Shown here: in pieces, positions 1-6,184 of the stretch | Layout: every line of letters starts with the position of its first letter | How positions within the stretch are numbered: the stretch's first letter is position 1 | Assembly: GCA_050260095.1 (NCBI GenBank) | Contig: JBLNBQ010000039.1 | Location: 1-9,613 of the forward strand | Origin: JBLNBQ01 sp050260095 | Lineage (GTDB): Bacteria; Bacillota; UBA5301; DYFA01 | Direction: 5' to 3' | DNA length: 9,613 nt | Position numbers and translations under genes: made by a program | Notes under the pieces: model-generated | What the model was told of the DNA's origin: nothing | The model's input: only the letters and a program-made list of their open reading frames with translations | Database searches by the model: none

Positions 1-2362
1 GGCGCCGCCCGGACCGCGCCCGATGGGTCCCGGCGCTCCTGGCGGGGCGGGCTTCGCCGGGCGGCCCGGCGGTCCGCCGCCTTTCCGGCGCGAGGGCGGG
101 CCGCCGCCGGGTGGAGCGCGCCCGTATCCTGGGCCGCGACCGGGTGGCCCTGGGGGCCCTGGTGGCCCCGGCGGCCGTCCGGGTTTCGGGCCGCCGCGTC
201 CCGGGTTCGGCCCGCCGCGTCCGGCGATGGGCGGTCCTGGCCGGCCGGGCGGCCCTGGTGGCGGTCCCGGACGTCCCGGCTTCGGCGGCCCATCCCGCCC
301 TGGTATGGGTGGCGGCTTCCGGCCGGGCGGCCCGGCGCGTCCTGCCGCGGCACTTCCGCCCGAACCGGTGCGGCGTCCGGCAGCGCGCCCCTCGGGGGCC
401 GACGCCAATCGCTGGAAGAAGAAGCGCGCGTCGCTTGATCCGAACGAGAAGGTCAATGTGACCGCACTGCTGGCCGAGGTCACGCCCGACGGGATGCCCC
501 CGGTGACGGCGCCGGTCGGGCCGGTGCGTCGTCCGGGCGCCCGCCCGGCGGCGCGGCCGCGCGGCGGGGCGCGGGGCCGGCAGGCGGCCGCCCAGACCGT
601 TCAGCGCCCGACGGAGATCACCGTTCCGGGCGAGCTGACGGTCAAGGAACTCTCGGCGCTCATGGGCATCGAGGCGAGCCAGATCATCAAGAAGCTGTTG
701 CTGCTCGGCACCCCCGCCACGGTCAACCAGATCATCGACGGCGAGACCGCTGCGCTGGTCGCAGGGGAGTTCGGCGTGCAGGCCACCGTGGAGGAGCGTA
801 AAACGCTGGAAGAGCAGTACCTGGCCGACGACGAAGATGACGAGGCCAGGCTCGTCGCCCGGCCGCCGGTGGTCACCATCATGGGCCACGTCGACCACGG
901 CAAGACCACCCTGCTCGACGCCCTCCGGTCGACCCGGGTCGCGGCCTCGGAGGCGGGCGGCATCACGCAGCACATCGGTGCCTACCAGGTCGAACTCAAG
1001 GGCAAGAAGATCACGTTCCTGGACACGCCGGGCCACGAGGCGTTCACGGCCATGCGGGCCCGCGGCGCCCAGGTCACCGACATCGTGGTCCTGGTGGTGG
1101 CGGCCGACGACGGCGTGATGCCGCAGACGGTCGAGGCCATCAACCACGCCAAGGCGGCGGGCGTACCGATCATCGTGGCCATCAACAAGATCGACAAGCC
1201 GAACGCCCAGCCCGAACGGGTGAAGCAGGAACTCACCGAGTATGGTCTGGTGGCGGAGGAGTGGGGCGGCGACACCATCATGGTTCCCTGCTCGGCGCTG
1301 CGCAAGGAGGGGCTCGACGACGTGCTCGAGATGATCCTCCTGGTCGCCGAGATGCGGGAACTCAAGGCCGACCCGACCCGCAAGGCCCGCGGCTTCGTCA
1401 TCGAGGCCGAACTCGACAAGGGCCGGGGCCCGGTGGCCACCCTGCTGGTTCAGAAGGGCACCCTGCAGGTGGGCGACTCCATCGTCGCCGGCAGCGTGGC
1501 GGGCAAGATCCGGGCGATGGTCAACGACAAGGGGCGCAACCTCAAGAAGGCCGGCCCATCGGTGCCCGTCGTGGTCCTTGGCCTCTCCGAGGTGCCCAAG
1601 GCCGGCGACCCCTTCGCCGTCCTCGAGGAGGATAAGGTGGCCCGGCTGATCGCCGAGAAGCGGACGGAAGTGGTGCGGCAGGAGGGTCTGGCCAAGCCGA
1701 CCAGGCTCACGCTGGAAGACCTCTTCTCCAAGGTAAAACAGGGTGAGGTCAAGAGCCTGAACATCGTGCTCAAGGCCGACGTGCAAGGTTCGGTGGAAGC
1801 CCTCAGGGGTTCGCTCGAGCGGCTCTCCAACGACGAGGTCAAGGTCAACGTCATGCACTCCGGCGTCGGAGCGATTTCCGAGTCCGACGTCATGCTGGCC
1901 ACGACGTCCGGGGCCATCATCATCGGCTTCAACGTGCGGCCCGACGTCAACGCCAAGAAGATCGCCGACCGGGAGCAGGTCGACATCCGCCTCTACCGCA
2001 TCATCTACGAGGCGCTCGACGAAGTGAAGGCGGCCATGACGGGCATGCTGGCGCCGGTGTTCAAAGAGCAGGTGCTCGGACGGGCCGAGGTGCGGCAGAT
2101 CTTCCGGGTGCCGAAGGTTGGCACGGTCGCCGGTTGTCACGTGCTCGACGGCAAGGTCACTCGTACGGCGCAGGTCCGCGTCCTGCGAGATAACGTGGTC
2201 ATCCACGAGGGCAAACTTGATTCGCTGAAGCGCTTCAAGGACGACGCCCGGGAAGTGGCGGCCGGGTATGACTGCGGCATGGGGCTCGAGAAGTTCCAGG
2301 ACATCAAGGAAGGCGACATCATCGAGGCCTTCGAGATGGTCGAGGTGAAACGGGAGGTCTAG
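1..2362 (+). CDS. infB: Translation initiation factor IF-2 (5'-truncated by window edge)
   Basis: GTPase that delivers formylated initiator tRNA to the 30S subunit and promotes 70S joining in the cytoplasm. The frame is open to the window edge (first full codon at base 2), so the true start and the usual N-terminal IF2_N domain lie upstream; the ATG at 23 has no ribosome binding site and is probably internal. Counting from that ATG: a Gly/Pro/Arg-rich linker covers about residues 1-190, then the conserved second IF2_N-like segment (about 199-250, ending near VNQIID). The G domain has G1 GHVDHGKT (288-295), G2 around GGITQHIG (312), G3 DTPGH (334-338), G4 NKID (388-391) and G5 SAL (424-426). 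The beta-barrel domain, IF-2 domain 3 (KADVQGSVEAL) and the C-terminal fMet-tRNA-binding barrel (GLEKFQDIKEGD) follow. All GTPase motifs are intact. rbfA starts 4 bases after the TAG stop, so this gene heads or continues the cluster. Identity is certain; only the 5' end is missing. Confidence 0.98.
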   Translation, partial: APPGPRPMGPGAPGGAGFAGRPGGPPPFRREGGPPPGGARPYPGPRPGGPGGPGGPGGRPGFGPPRPGFGPPRPAMGGPGRPGGPGGGPGRPGFGGPSRPGMGGGFRPGGPARPAAALPPEPVRRPAARPSGADANRWKKKRASLDPNEKVNVTALLAEVTPDGMPPVTAPVGPVRRPGARPAARPRGGARGRQAAAQTVQRPTEITVPGELTVKELSALMGIEASQIIKKLLLLGTPATVNQIIDGETAALVAGEFGVQATVEERKTLEEQYLADDEDDEARLVARPPVVTIMGHVDHGKTTLLDALRSTRVAASEAGGITQHIGAYQVELKGKKITFLDTPGHEAFTAMRARGAQVTDIVVLVVAADDGVMPQTVEAINHAKAAGVPIIVAINKIDKPNAQPERVKQELTEYGLVAEEWGGDTIMVPCSALRKEGLDDVLEMILLVAEMRELKADPTRKARGFVIEAELDKGRGPVATLLVQKGTLQVGDSIVAGSVAGKIRAMVNDKGRNLKKAGPSVPVVVLGLSEVPKAGDPFAVLEEDKVARLIAEKRTEVVRQEGLAKPTRLTLEDLFSKVKQGEVKSLNIVLKADVQGSVEALRGSLERLSNDEVKVNVMHSGVGAISESDVMLATTSGAIIIGFNVRPDVNAKKIADREQVDIRLYRIIYEALDEVKAAMTGMLAPVFKEQVLGRAEVRQIFRVPKVGTVAGCHVLDGKVTRTAQVRVLRDNVVIHEGKLDSLKRFKDDAREVAAGYDCGMGLEKFQDIKEGDIIEAFEMVEVKREV
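179..220 (+). repeat. Two-copy 21-bp tandem repeat in the infB linker
   Basis: Two adjacent 21-base units (179-199 and 200-220) each encode Pro-Gly-Phe-Gly-Pro-Pro-Arg. They differ only at a few third-codon bases. The unit sits inside a longer low-complexity stretch (about 23-360) of Gly-Gly-Pro and Arg-Pro-Gly triplets, so it is part of a repeat-rich coding region rather than an independent element. Confidence 0.8.
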
Positions 2363-2366
2363 CGGC

Positions 2367-2741
2367 GTGGCGGAATCGACGAGAGTCGAGCGCCTGGCGG
2401 ACCAGGCCAGGATCGAGATCAGCGACATCCTGCGGCGGATGAAGGACCCGCGCATCGGGTTCGTGAGCGTGACCGACGTGGAGGCCACCGGCGACCTGCG
2501 CCAGCTGCGCGTTTACGTCAGCGTGCTGGGCAGCGACGAAGAGCAGGCGCGCACGATGGAGGCCCTGGAACACGCCAAGGGCTTCATCCGCACCGAGCTG
2601 GGCAGCCGCATCCGCCTCCGGTACACGCCGGAGGTGAGCTTCCGTTACGACCCGTCGCTGGAGCGGGGCTCGCGGGTGACCGAGCTGCTGTCCCGGCTGA
2701 AGGACGAGGCGGGACACGGAGGGGGTTCCGGCAACCCATGA
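2367..2741 (+). CDS. rbfA: 30S ribosome-binding factor RbfA
   Basis: Small KH-fold assembly factor that binds the 30S subunit near the 5' helix of 16S rRNA and helps its late maturation. The 124-residue length is typical. Family features visible are the N-terminal helix with Arg-Ile-Ala/Glu-type pattern (DQARIEISDIL), the segment MKDPRIGFVSVTDVE, the RVYVSVLG strand, the Ala-Lys-Gly kink typical of this KH variant at residues 70-72 (EHAKGFIRTEL), and the closing strand of the type 'tPEvsFryD'. The start is GTG at 2367, preceded by GGGAGGT at 2352-2358 at good spacing and only 4 bases after the infB stop. The last bases overlap the start of the next gene (ATGA, 2738-2741), which suggests coupled translation. 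The C-terminal tail after the KH domain is short and Gly-rich. B. subtilis has ylxP between infB and rbfA; it is absent here. Confidence 0.95.
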   Translation: MAESTRVERLADQARIEISDILRRMKDPRIGFVSVTDVEATGDLRQLRVYVSVLGSDEEQARTMEALEHAKGFIRTELGSRIRLRYTPEVSFRYDPSLERGSRVTELLSRLKDEAGHGGGSGNP

Positions 2742-3733
2742 GCGAACGGGAAGGGTTGACCGTGGTGGCCGAGGCCTTGCGCCACGGCCGCCGCTTCGCG
2801 GTTACCTCCCACGTGCGCCCCGATGGCGACGCCCTCGGTTCCGTCCTGGCGATGGGTTGGATCCTGCGCCGGCTCGGCAAAGAGGTCCGGTTGGTCCTGG
2901 CCGACCCGGTGCCGGCGACTTACGCCTTTCTCCCCGGGGTAGAGCGAATCGAGGTCGCTGGCGACCTGGGGGGCAAACCGGTCGACGTGGACACGGTGGT
3001 GGTGGTCGACTGTTCCGACCCCGTCCGGGTCGGGCCGGTGGGGGCGCTGCTCTCGCCTGAGGCGCTGGTGGTCAACGTGGACCACCACCTGAGCAACGAA
3101 TTCGCCGGGCCGAAATACGTGCGGACCGAGGCGGCCGCCACCGGCGAACTCCTATATGAATTGGCGCAACACCTGGGGCTCGAGATCGACCGCGACACCG
3201 CCACCTGTCTTTACACCGCCCTGCTCACCGACACTGGTTCCTTCCGGTTCGCCAACACCACCGCCGGAACGCTGCACATCGCCGCAGAACTTTTGACCAG
3301 GGGCGTCTCGCCCGGCTACGTGGCCGAGCAGGTCTATGACGTGCGCCCGCTGGCCAGCCTGCGGCTTCTGGCGGAGGCCCTGGCGACGCTGCGACTCACC
3401 GCCGACGGCAAGGTGGCCTGGCTGCAGATGGACCCGGGGATGCTCGAACGCCACCAGGTCGACGCCTCGGAGACCGAGGGGCTGGTCAACTACGCCCGGA
3501 CGATCTCGGGCGTGAGGATCGGCGCCCTTTTCCGGGGCGTGGGGCCAGCCGCCACCCGGGTCAGCTGGCGGTCGCGGCCGGGGTACGACGTCTCGCGGGT
3601 CGCGGCGCGTTTCGGGGGCGGCGGGCACGCCAACGCCGCGGGGTGCGACATCCCCCTGCCCCTCGCCGAGGCGGTGGAGGCAGGGGTGGCCGCTGCGCTC
3701 GAGGCGATCCGGGAGGTCGAAGGCCAGGAGTGA
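2738..3733 (+). CDS. nrnA: DHH/DHHA1 phosphoesterase, NrnA-type nanoRNase / pAp phosphatase
   Basis: Predicted bifunctional enzyme that degrades RNA oligonucleotides of a few residues to mononucleotides and dephosphorylates 3'-phosphoadenosine 5'-phosphate to AMP. The N-terminal DHH domain shows motif I with H25 and PDGDALGS (28-35), motif II VVDCSD around D91, the DHH triad at 115-117 and motif IV TDTGSF with D165; these are the expected Mn-binding residues. A C-terminal DHHA1 domain follows, with substrate-binding GGGGH at 293-297 and NAAGC just after it. The 331-residue length fits NrnA and is far below RecJ. The ATG start overlaps the rbfA stop by 4 bases; a GGAGGGGG stretch at 2718-2725 is the likely, somewhat distant, ribosome binding site. 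The gene is followed by a 4-base overlap with truB. Family assignment is firm; which substrate dominates cannot be read from sequence. Confidence 0.93.
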   Translation: MSEREGLTVVAEALRHGRRFAVTSHVRPDGDALGSVLAMGWILRRLGKEVRLVLADPVPATYAFLPGVERIEVAGDLGGKPVDVDTVVVVDCSDPVRVGPVGALLSPEALVVNVDHHLSNEFAGPKYVRTEAAATGELLYELAQHLGLEIDRDTATCLYTALLTDTGSFRFANTTAGTLHIAAELLTRGVSPGYVAEQVYDVRPLASLRLLAEALATLRLTADGKVAWLQMDPGMLERHQVDASETEGLVNYARTISGVRIGALFRGVGPAATRVSWRSRPGYDVSRVAARFGGGGHANAAGCDIPLPLAEAVEAGVAAALEAIREVEGQE

Positions 3734-4662
3734 TCAGCGGGCTGCTCAATCTGGTCAAGCCACCCGGTTTGACTTCCCACGATGCAGTTCAACAGGTCCG
3801 CCGCCTCTTCCACGAGCGGCGGGTGGGGCACACCGGCACGCTGGACCCCGGCGCGGCGGGTGTCCTGGTGGTCTGCCTCGGCGAGGCGACCAAGGCGATT
3901 GCCTTCATGGAGGACGAGACCAAGGAGTACTGGGGCGAGGCCGTCCTGGGGTCGGCCACCTTCACGCAGGACGCGGAAGGCGAAGTGACCGAAACGGCAC
4001 CGTCCGGCTGGACGACGACGCCGGCGCGGGTGGCCGAAGAGGCGAGTCGCCTGTGCGGTGAGGTCGAGCAGGCGGCGCCGCTCGTCTCCGCCGTGCACCA
4101 GGAAGGGAGACGCCTCTATGAGTTGGCCCGGGAGGGGCAGGCCGTGGCCCGCCCCGTCCGCCGGGTCAAGGTGGAGCAGTTCACCGTGGAGGAGATGCTT
4201 CCGGGAGCCGGCGGGCGGTATGGGGCCGGCGCGCGCCTGCGCTTCCGGGTGGCCTGTTCCCGCGGCACGTACATTCGTGCGCTGGTGGACGACCTCGGCC
4301 GCGCGCTCGGCGGCTTCGCCCACCTGGCCTTTCTGATCCGGCTGCGGAGCGGGCCCTTCCAGCTCGCCGACGGGGTGACGCTGGAAGAACTGGCGGCCGA
4401 GGAGGCTCCGGACCGGCGCCTGTTGGGAGTCGACGCTGGGTTGACCGGACCGGCGCTGCTGCTCTCGGGCGAGGCGGAGCGGCGCTTTCTGACGGGGGCG
4501 GCGGTCAAGCCGGAGGGGCAGGCGTTCCGCCCCGGGCGCGTCAGGGTCTATCGGCCGCCGGGCGGGTCCGCGCACTTTCTGGGCATGGGCCAGGTAGAAC
4601 CGGACGGGACGCTCCGCCCGCTCCGGATCTTCCACGTGGGGGAGGAGCCAGAGGGGTCATGA
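3730..4662 (+). CDS. truB: tRNA pseudouridine(55) synthase TruB
   Basis: Isomerises U55 in the T-loop of tRNAs to pseudouridine. With start GTG at 3730 the protein is 310 residues, the usual TruB length, and begins VISGLLNLVKPPGLTSHDAV, matching the family's usual 'G-hydrophobic-KPxGxTSHDaV' opening. Catalytic Asp is D39 in GHTGTLDPGAAG (33-42). Further hallmarks are the YELAREG segment, CSRGTYIRALVDDLG, and RLRSGPF. A C-terminal PUA-like region lies at about 235-305. The open frame extends upstream to an ATG at 3643, but that stretch lies inside the nrnA coding sequence, encodes Arg/Pro/Gly-rich shadow protein and lacks family similarity, so I reject it. GTG at 3730 overlaps the nrnA TGA by 4 bases, and the gene in turn overlaps ribF by 4 bases (ATGA, 4659-4662). 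Confidence 0.96.
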   Translation: MISGLLNLVKPPGLTSHDAVQQVRRLFHERRVGHTGTLDPGAAGVLVVCLGEATKAIAFMEDETKEYWGEAVLGSATFTQDAEGEVTETAPSGWTTTPARVAEEASRLCGEVEQAAPLVSAVHQEGRRLYELAREGQAVARPVRRVKVEQFTVEEMLPGAGGRYGAGARLRFRVACSRGTYIRALVDDLGRALGGFAHLAFLIRLRSGPFQLADGVTLEELAAEEAPDRRLLGVDAGLTGPALLLSGEAERRFLTGAAVKPEGQAFRPGRVRVYRPPGGSAHFLGMGQVEPDGTLRPLRIFHVGEEPEGS

Positions 4663-5627
4663 GGCTTTACCGGGGCGAGGAGGCGCGCAACCTTCGCTGG
4701 GCGGCGGAAGCGCCCGTCTTGGCGCTCGGTTTCTTCGACGGGGTGCACCGGGGCCACCAGGCATTGGTGCGGCGGGCGGTCGCCGATGCGCGGCGCGCCG
4801 GCGCGCCCGCGGGGGTGTTGACTTTCGAGCCGCATCCCCTGGCTGTCCTTCGCCCCGAGCGTCCTCCCGATCTGCTCACGACGCTTGAAGAGAAGGCGGC
4901 GCTGCTCGCCGGGCTCAAGCTAGACTTCACCGTGGCCTACCCGTTCAGCCGGGAGCTGGCGGCCCTGGCGCCGGAGCGCTTCGTCTCCGAAGTGCTCTGC
5001 GGGCAGTTCCGGGTGCGTGAGGTGGTCGTGGGCTACAACTTCACGTTCGGCGCCGGCGGCCGGGGGCACTACGCGCTCCTCAGCGGGCAGGGCTGCGCGC
5101 ATGGCTTTACCACCGTCCTGATCCCGCCGGTTACCCTGAAACGGCGCGCCGTCTCGTCCACCGCGGTGCGCGAGCGGCTGCTCGCCGGGCGAGTGGAGGA
5201 GGCGGAAGAGCTGCTGGGGCACCCGTACCTCGTCTCGGGCCAGGTGCGGCACGGAGCCGGGCGCGGGCGCCGGCTCGGCTTTCCCACGGCGAACGTCGCG
5301 TCGCCCGAGGGCAAACTGTTGCCGGGCGATGGGGTCTACTTCGTGAGCGTCGACCTCGGCGGCGAGACCTGGCCGGGGGTGGCCTCCGTCAGCGACAATC
5401 CCACTTTCGCCGGCGGGGAGCGGCAGCTAGAAGTTCACCTGCTCGCCTTCGAAGGCGATCTGTACGCCCAAACGGTCACGGTGCGCTTCCGGCGCTGGCT
5501 CAGGGGCATTCAGCGGTTCGCCTCGGCGGAGGAACTCAGCGCCCAGGTGGCCCGCGACCGTGCGGAGGCGGAGCGCCTTTGGACGGGCGAGGCCGCCGCG
5601 AGCGCGCCGGCGGAGGTTTCCGGGTAG
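4659..5627 (+). CDS. ribF: Bifunctional riboflavin kinase / FMN adenylyltransferase (FAD synthetase)
   Basis: Converts riboflavin to FMN and FMN to FAD with ATP. The N-terminal nucleotidyltransferase (FAD synthetase) domain has the signature GFFDGVHRGHQ (24-34) with the HxGH-type nucleotide-binding motif, then TFEPHPL and the conserved YNFTFGAGGRG. SSTAVRERL begins at residue 166. The C-terminal flavokinase domain starts around 180 and shows RLGFPTANV (205-213), GVYFVSV, the SDNPTF segment, LEVHLLAF and a final IQRFASAEEL helix. The 322-residue length matches RibF/RibC, so both activities should be present. The start ATG at 4659 overlaps the truB stop and is preceded by GGAGGAG and GAGGGG runs at 4641-4656. 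It ends the tightly coupled part of the operon: about 136 bases with a promoter separate it from rpsO. Neighbouring truB-ribF-rpsO order is the common Firmicutes arrangement. Confidence 0.96.
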   Translation: MRLYRGEEARNLRWAAEAPVLALGFFDGVHRGHQALVRRAVADARRAGAPAGVLTFEPHPLAVLRPERPPDLLTTLEEKAALLAGLKLDFTVAYPFSRELAALAPERFVSEVLCGQFRVREVVVGYNFTFGAGGRGHYALLSGQGCAHGFTTVLIPPVTLKRRAVSSTAVRERLLAGRVEEAEELLGHPYLVSGQVRHGAGRGRRLGFPTANVASPEGKLLPGDGVYFVSVDLGGETWPGVASVSDNPTFAGGERQLEVHLLAFEGDLYAQTVTVRFRRWLRGIQRFASAEELSAQVARDRAEAERLWTGEAAASAPAEVSG

Positions 5628-5635
5628 CCCGTTTC

Positions 5636-5665
5636 TTTACACAGGCTTTCCCGGTGTGTTATCAT
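5636..5665 (+). promoter_or_regulatory. Housekeeping-sigma promoter for rpsO (-pnp)
   Basis: A -35 hexamer TTTACA (5636-5641) is separated by 18 bp from a -10 hexamer TATCAT (5660-5665). The -10 is preceded by TG one base upstream (5657-5658), giving an extended -10. Each hexamer has one mismatch to the sigma-70/sigma-A consensus. It starts 9 bases after the ribF stop, in a short local AT-rich patch within very GC-rich DNA. Predicted transcription start is near 5672, giving a leader of about 90 nt before rpsO. Motif match is seen; activity is inferred. Confidence 0.75.
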
Positions 5666-5671
5666 GGAACA

Positions 5672-5763
5672 GGATTTCCCCAACCTGGGACGCGGGCGGA
5701 GCGGAGACACTCCGGCTGGGTTCCGGGGGGTGCGACCAAGCCAGACTGCGAGGAGGAAGAGGA
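5672..5763 (+). promoter_or_regulatory. Structured rpsO leader (possible S15 autoregulatory site)
   Basis: The predicted 5' untranslated leader can form two abutting hairpins. The first is CGGAG (5702-5706) with CTCCG (5710-5714) around a 3-nt loop. The second pairs 5714-5722 with 5734-5742, eight of nine positions pairing (one G-A mismatch and one terminal U-G wobble) around an 11-nt loop; the two share G5714. A small CCCA/TGGG stem at 5679-5689 is also possible. The leader ends in a strong AGGAGG (5751-5756) 7 bases before the rpsO ATG. S15 is known to repress its own mRNA through leader structures in several bacteria, so this is a reasonable candidate, but the fold was drawn by eye and no specific S15-binding motif is proven. 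Confidence 0.4.
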
Positions 5764-6033
5764 ATGTCGCTTAGTCCCGAAGCCAAGACTGGGGTCATCA
5801 ACAAGTACAAGCGTCACGAGTCGGATACCGGTTCTCCTGAGGTTCAGATCGCCGTCCTGACCGAGCGTATCAACCAGCTCACCACCCACCTGGTGGCCCA
5901 CAAGAAAGACCATCACTCCCGGCGTGGGCTCTACAAGATGATCGGGCAGCGCCGCGGCCTTCTCAACTACCTCCGGGACAAGGACATCGAGCGCTACCGG
6001 GCGATCATCGAGCAACTGGGCATCCGCAAGTGA
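5764..6033 (+). CDS. rpsO: 30S ribosomal protein S15
   Basis: Primary-binding protein of the 30S platform that contacts the 16S rRNA central domain. The protein has 89 residues, the standard S15 length, and is all-helical by family. Diagnostic segments are TGSPEVQIAVLTERINQLT near the N-terminus, the rRNA-binding stretch HKKDHHSRRGL and GQRRGLLNYLRDKDIERYR toward the C-terminus. The ATG at 5764 has AGGAGG at 5751-5756. The frame is open much further upstream, into ribF, but nothing before the ATG resembles S15, and the promoter and leader lie there. It has its own promoter and is followed by a strong hairpin before pnp, as in the classic rpsO-pnp pair. Confidence 0.98.
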   Translation: MSLSPEAKTGVINKYKRHESDTGSPEVQIAVLTERINQLTTHLVAHKKDHHSRRGLYKMIGQRRGLLNYLRDKDIERYRAIIEQLGIRK

Positions 6034-6050
6034 AGATAGGTGGAGCGATG

Positions 6051-6079
6051 AGAGGTGTGGCCGGCGTGGCCACACCTCT
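6051..6079 (+). terminator. Perfect 12-bp hairpin between rpsO and pnp (attenuator or processing site)
   Basis: AGAGGTGTGGCC (6051-6062) is exactly complementary to GGCCACACCTCT (6068-6079) with a 5-nt loop GGCGT. It begins 17 bases after the rpsO stop. The downstream tail is TCTGCAATTTCC, not a clean T-run, so it is at best a weak intrinsic terminator. It may instead partly attenuate rpsO-to-pnp transcription, protect the rpsO 3' end, or be an RNase cleavage site such as the RNase III site in the E. coli pnp leader. The hairpin is clear; its role is inferred. Confidence 0.6.
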
Positions 6080-6163
6080 TCTGCAATTTCCCCGCCCGGA
6101 AAGGAAACAATAGCCCGAAGGAAGAACTATCTAACTTCGAGCAAAATAAGGAAACGAGAGAAG

Positions 6164-6184
6164 TAGGAGGCTCCACGATTGATG
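6164..6184 (+). promoter_or_regulatory. pnp ribosome binding site and ambiguous TTG/ATG start
   Basis: TAGGAGG at 6164-6170 is a near-perfect anti-16S match. Two in-frame start codons follow directly after one another: TTG at 6179 (8 bases from the AGGAGG core) and ATG at 6182 (11 bases). The spacing slightly favours TTG, the codon itself favours ATG; the products differ by one Met. I use ATG. Confidence 0.7.

Noticed and set aside
3643..3729. Upstream ATG extension of truB
   Set aside because: It lies wholly inside nrnA coding sequence, encodes an Arg/Gly/Pro-rich tail with no TruB similarity, and GTG 3730 gives the standard family N-terminus and length.
3490..4635. Minus-strand open frame (about 381 codons) opposite truB
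   Set aside because: Shadow of truB and the end of nrnA; low-complexity Arg/Pro/Gly/Gln composition and no family features.
5560..5763. N-terminal extension of the rpsO frame into ribF
   Set aside because: It overlaps ribF and the rpsO promoter and leader; the 89-residue product from ATG 5764 is the exact S15 length with an ideal ribosome binding site.
6081..6140. Possible pnp promoter (AACAAT or TATCTA as -10)
   Set aside because: Each candidate -10 matches only three or four consensus bases and has no credible -35 partner.
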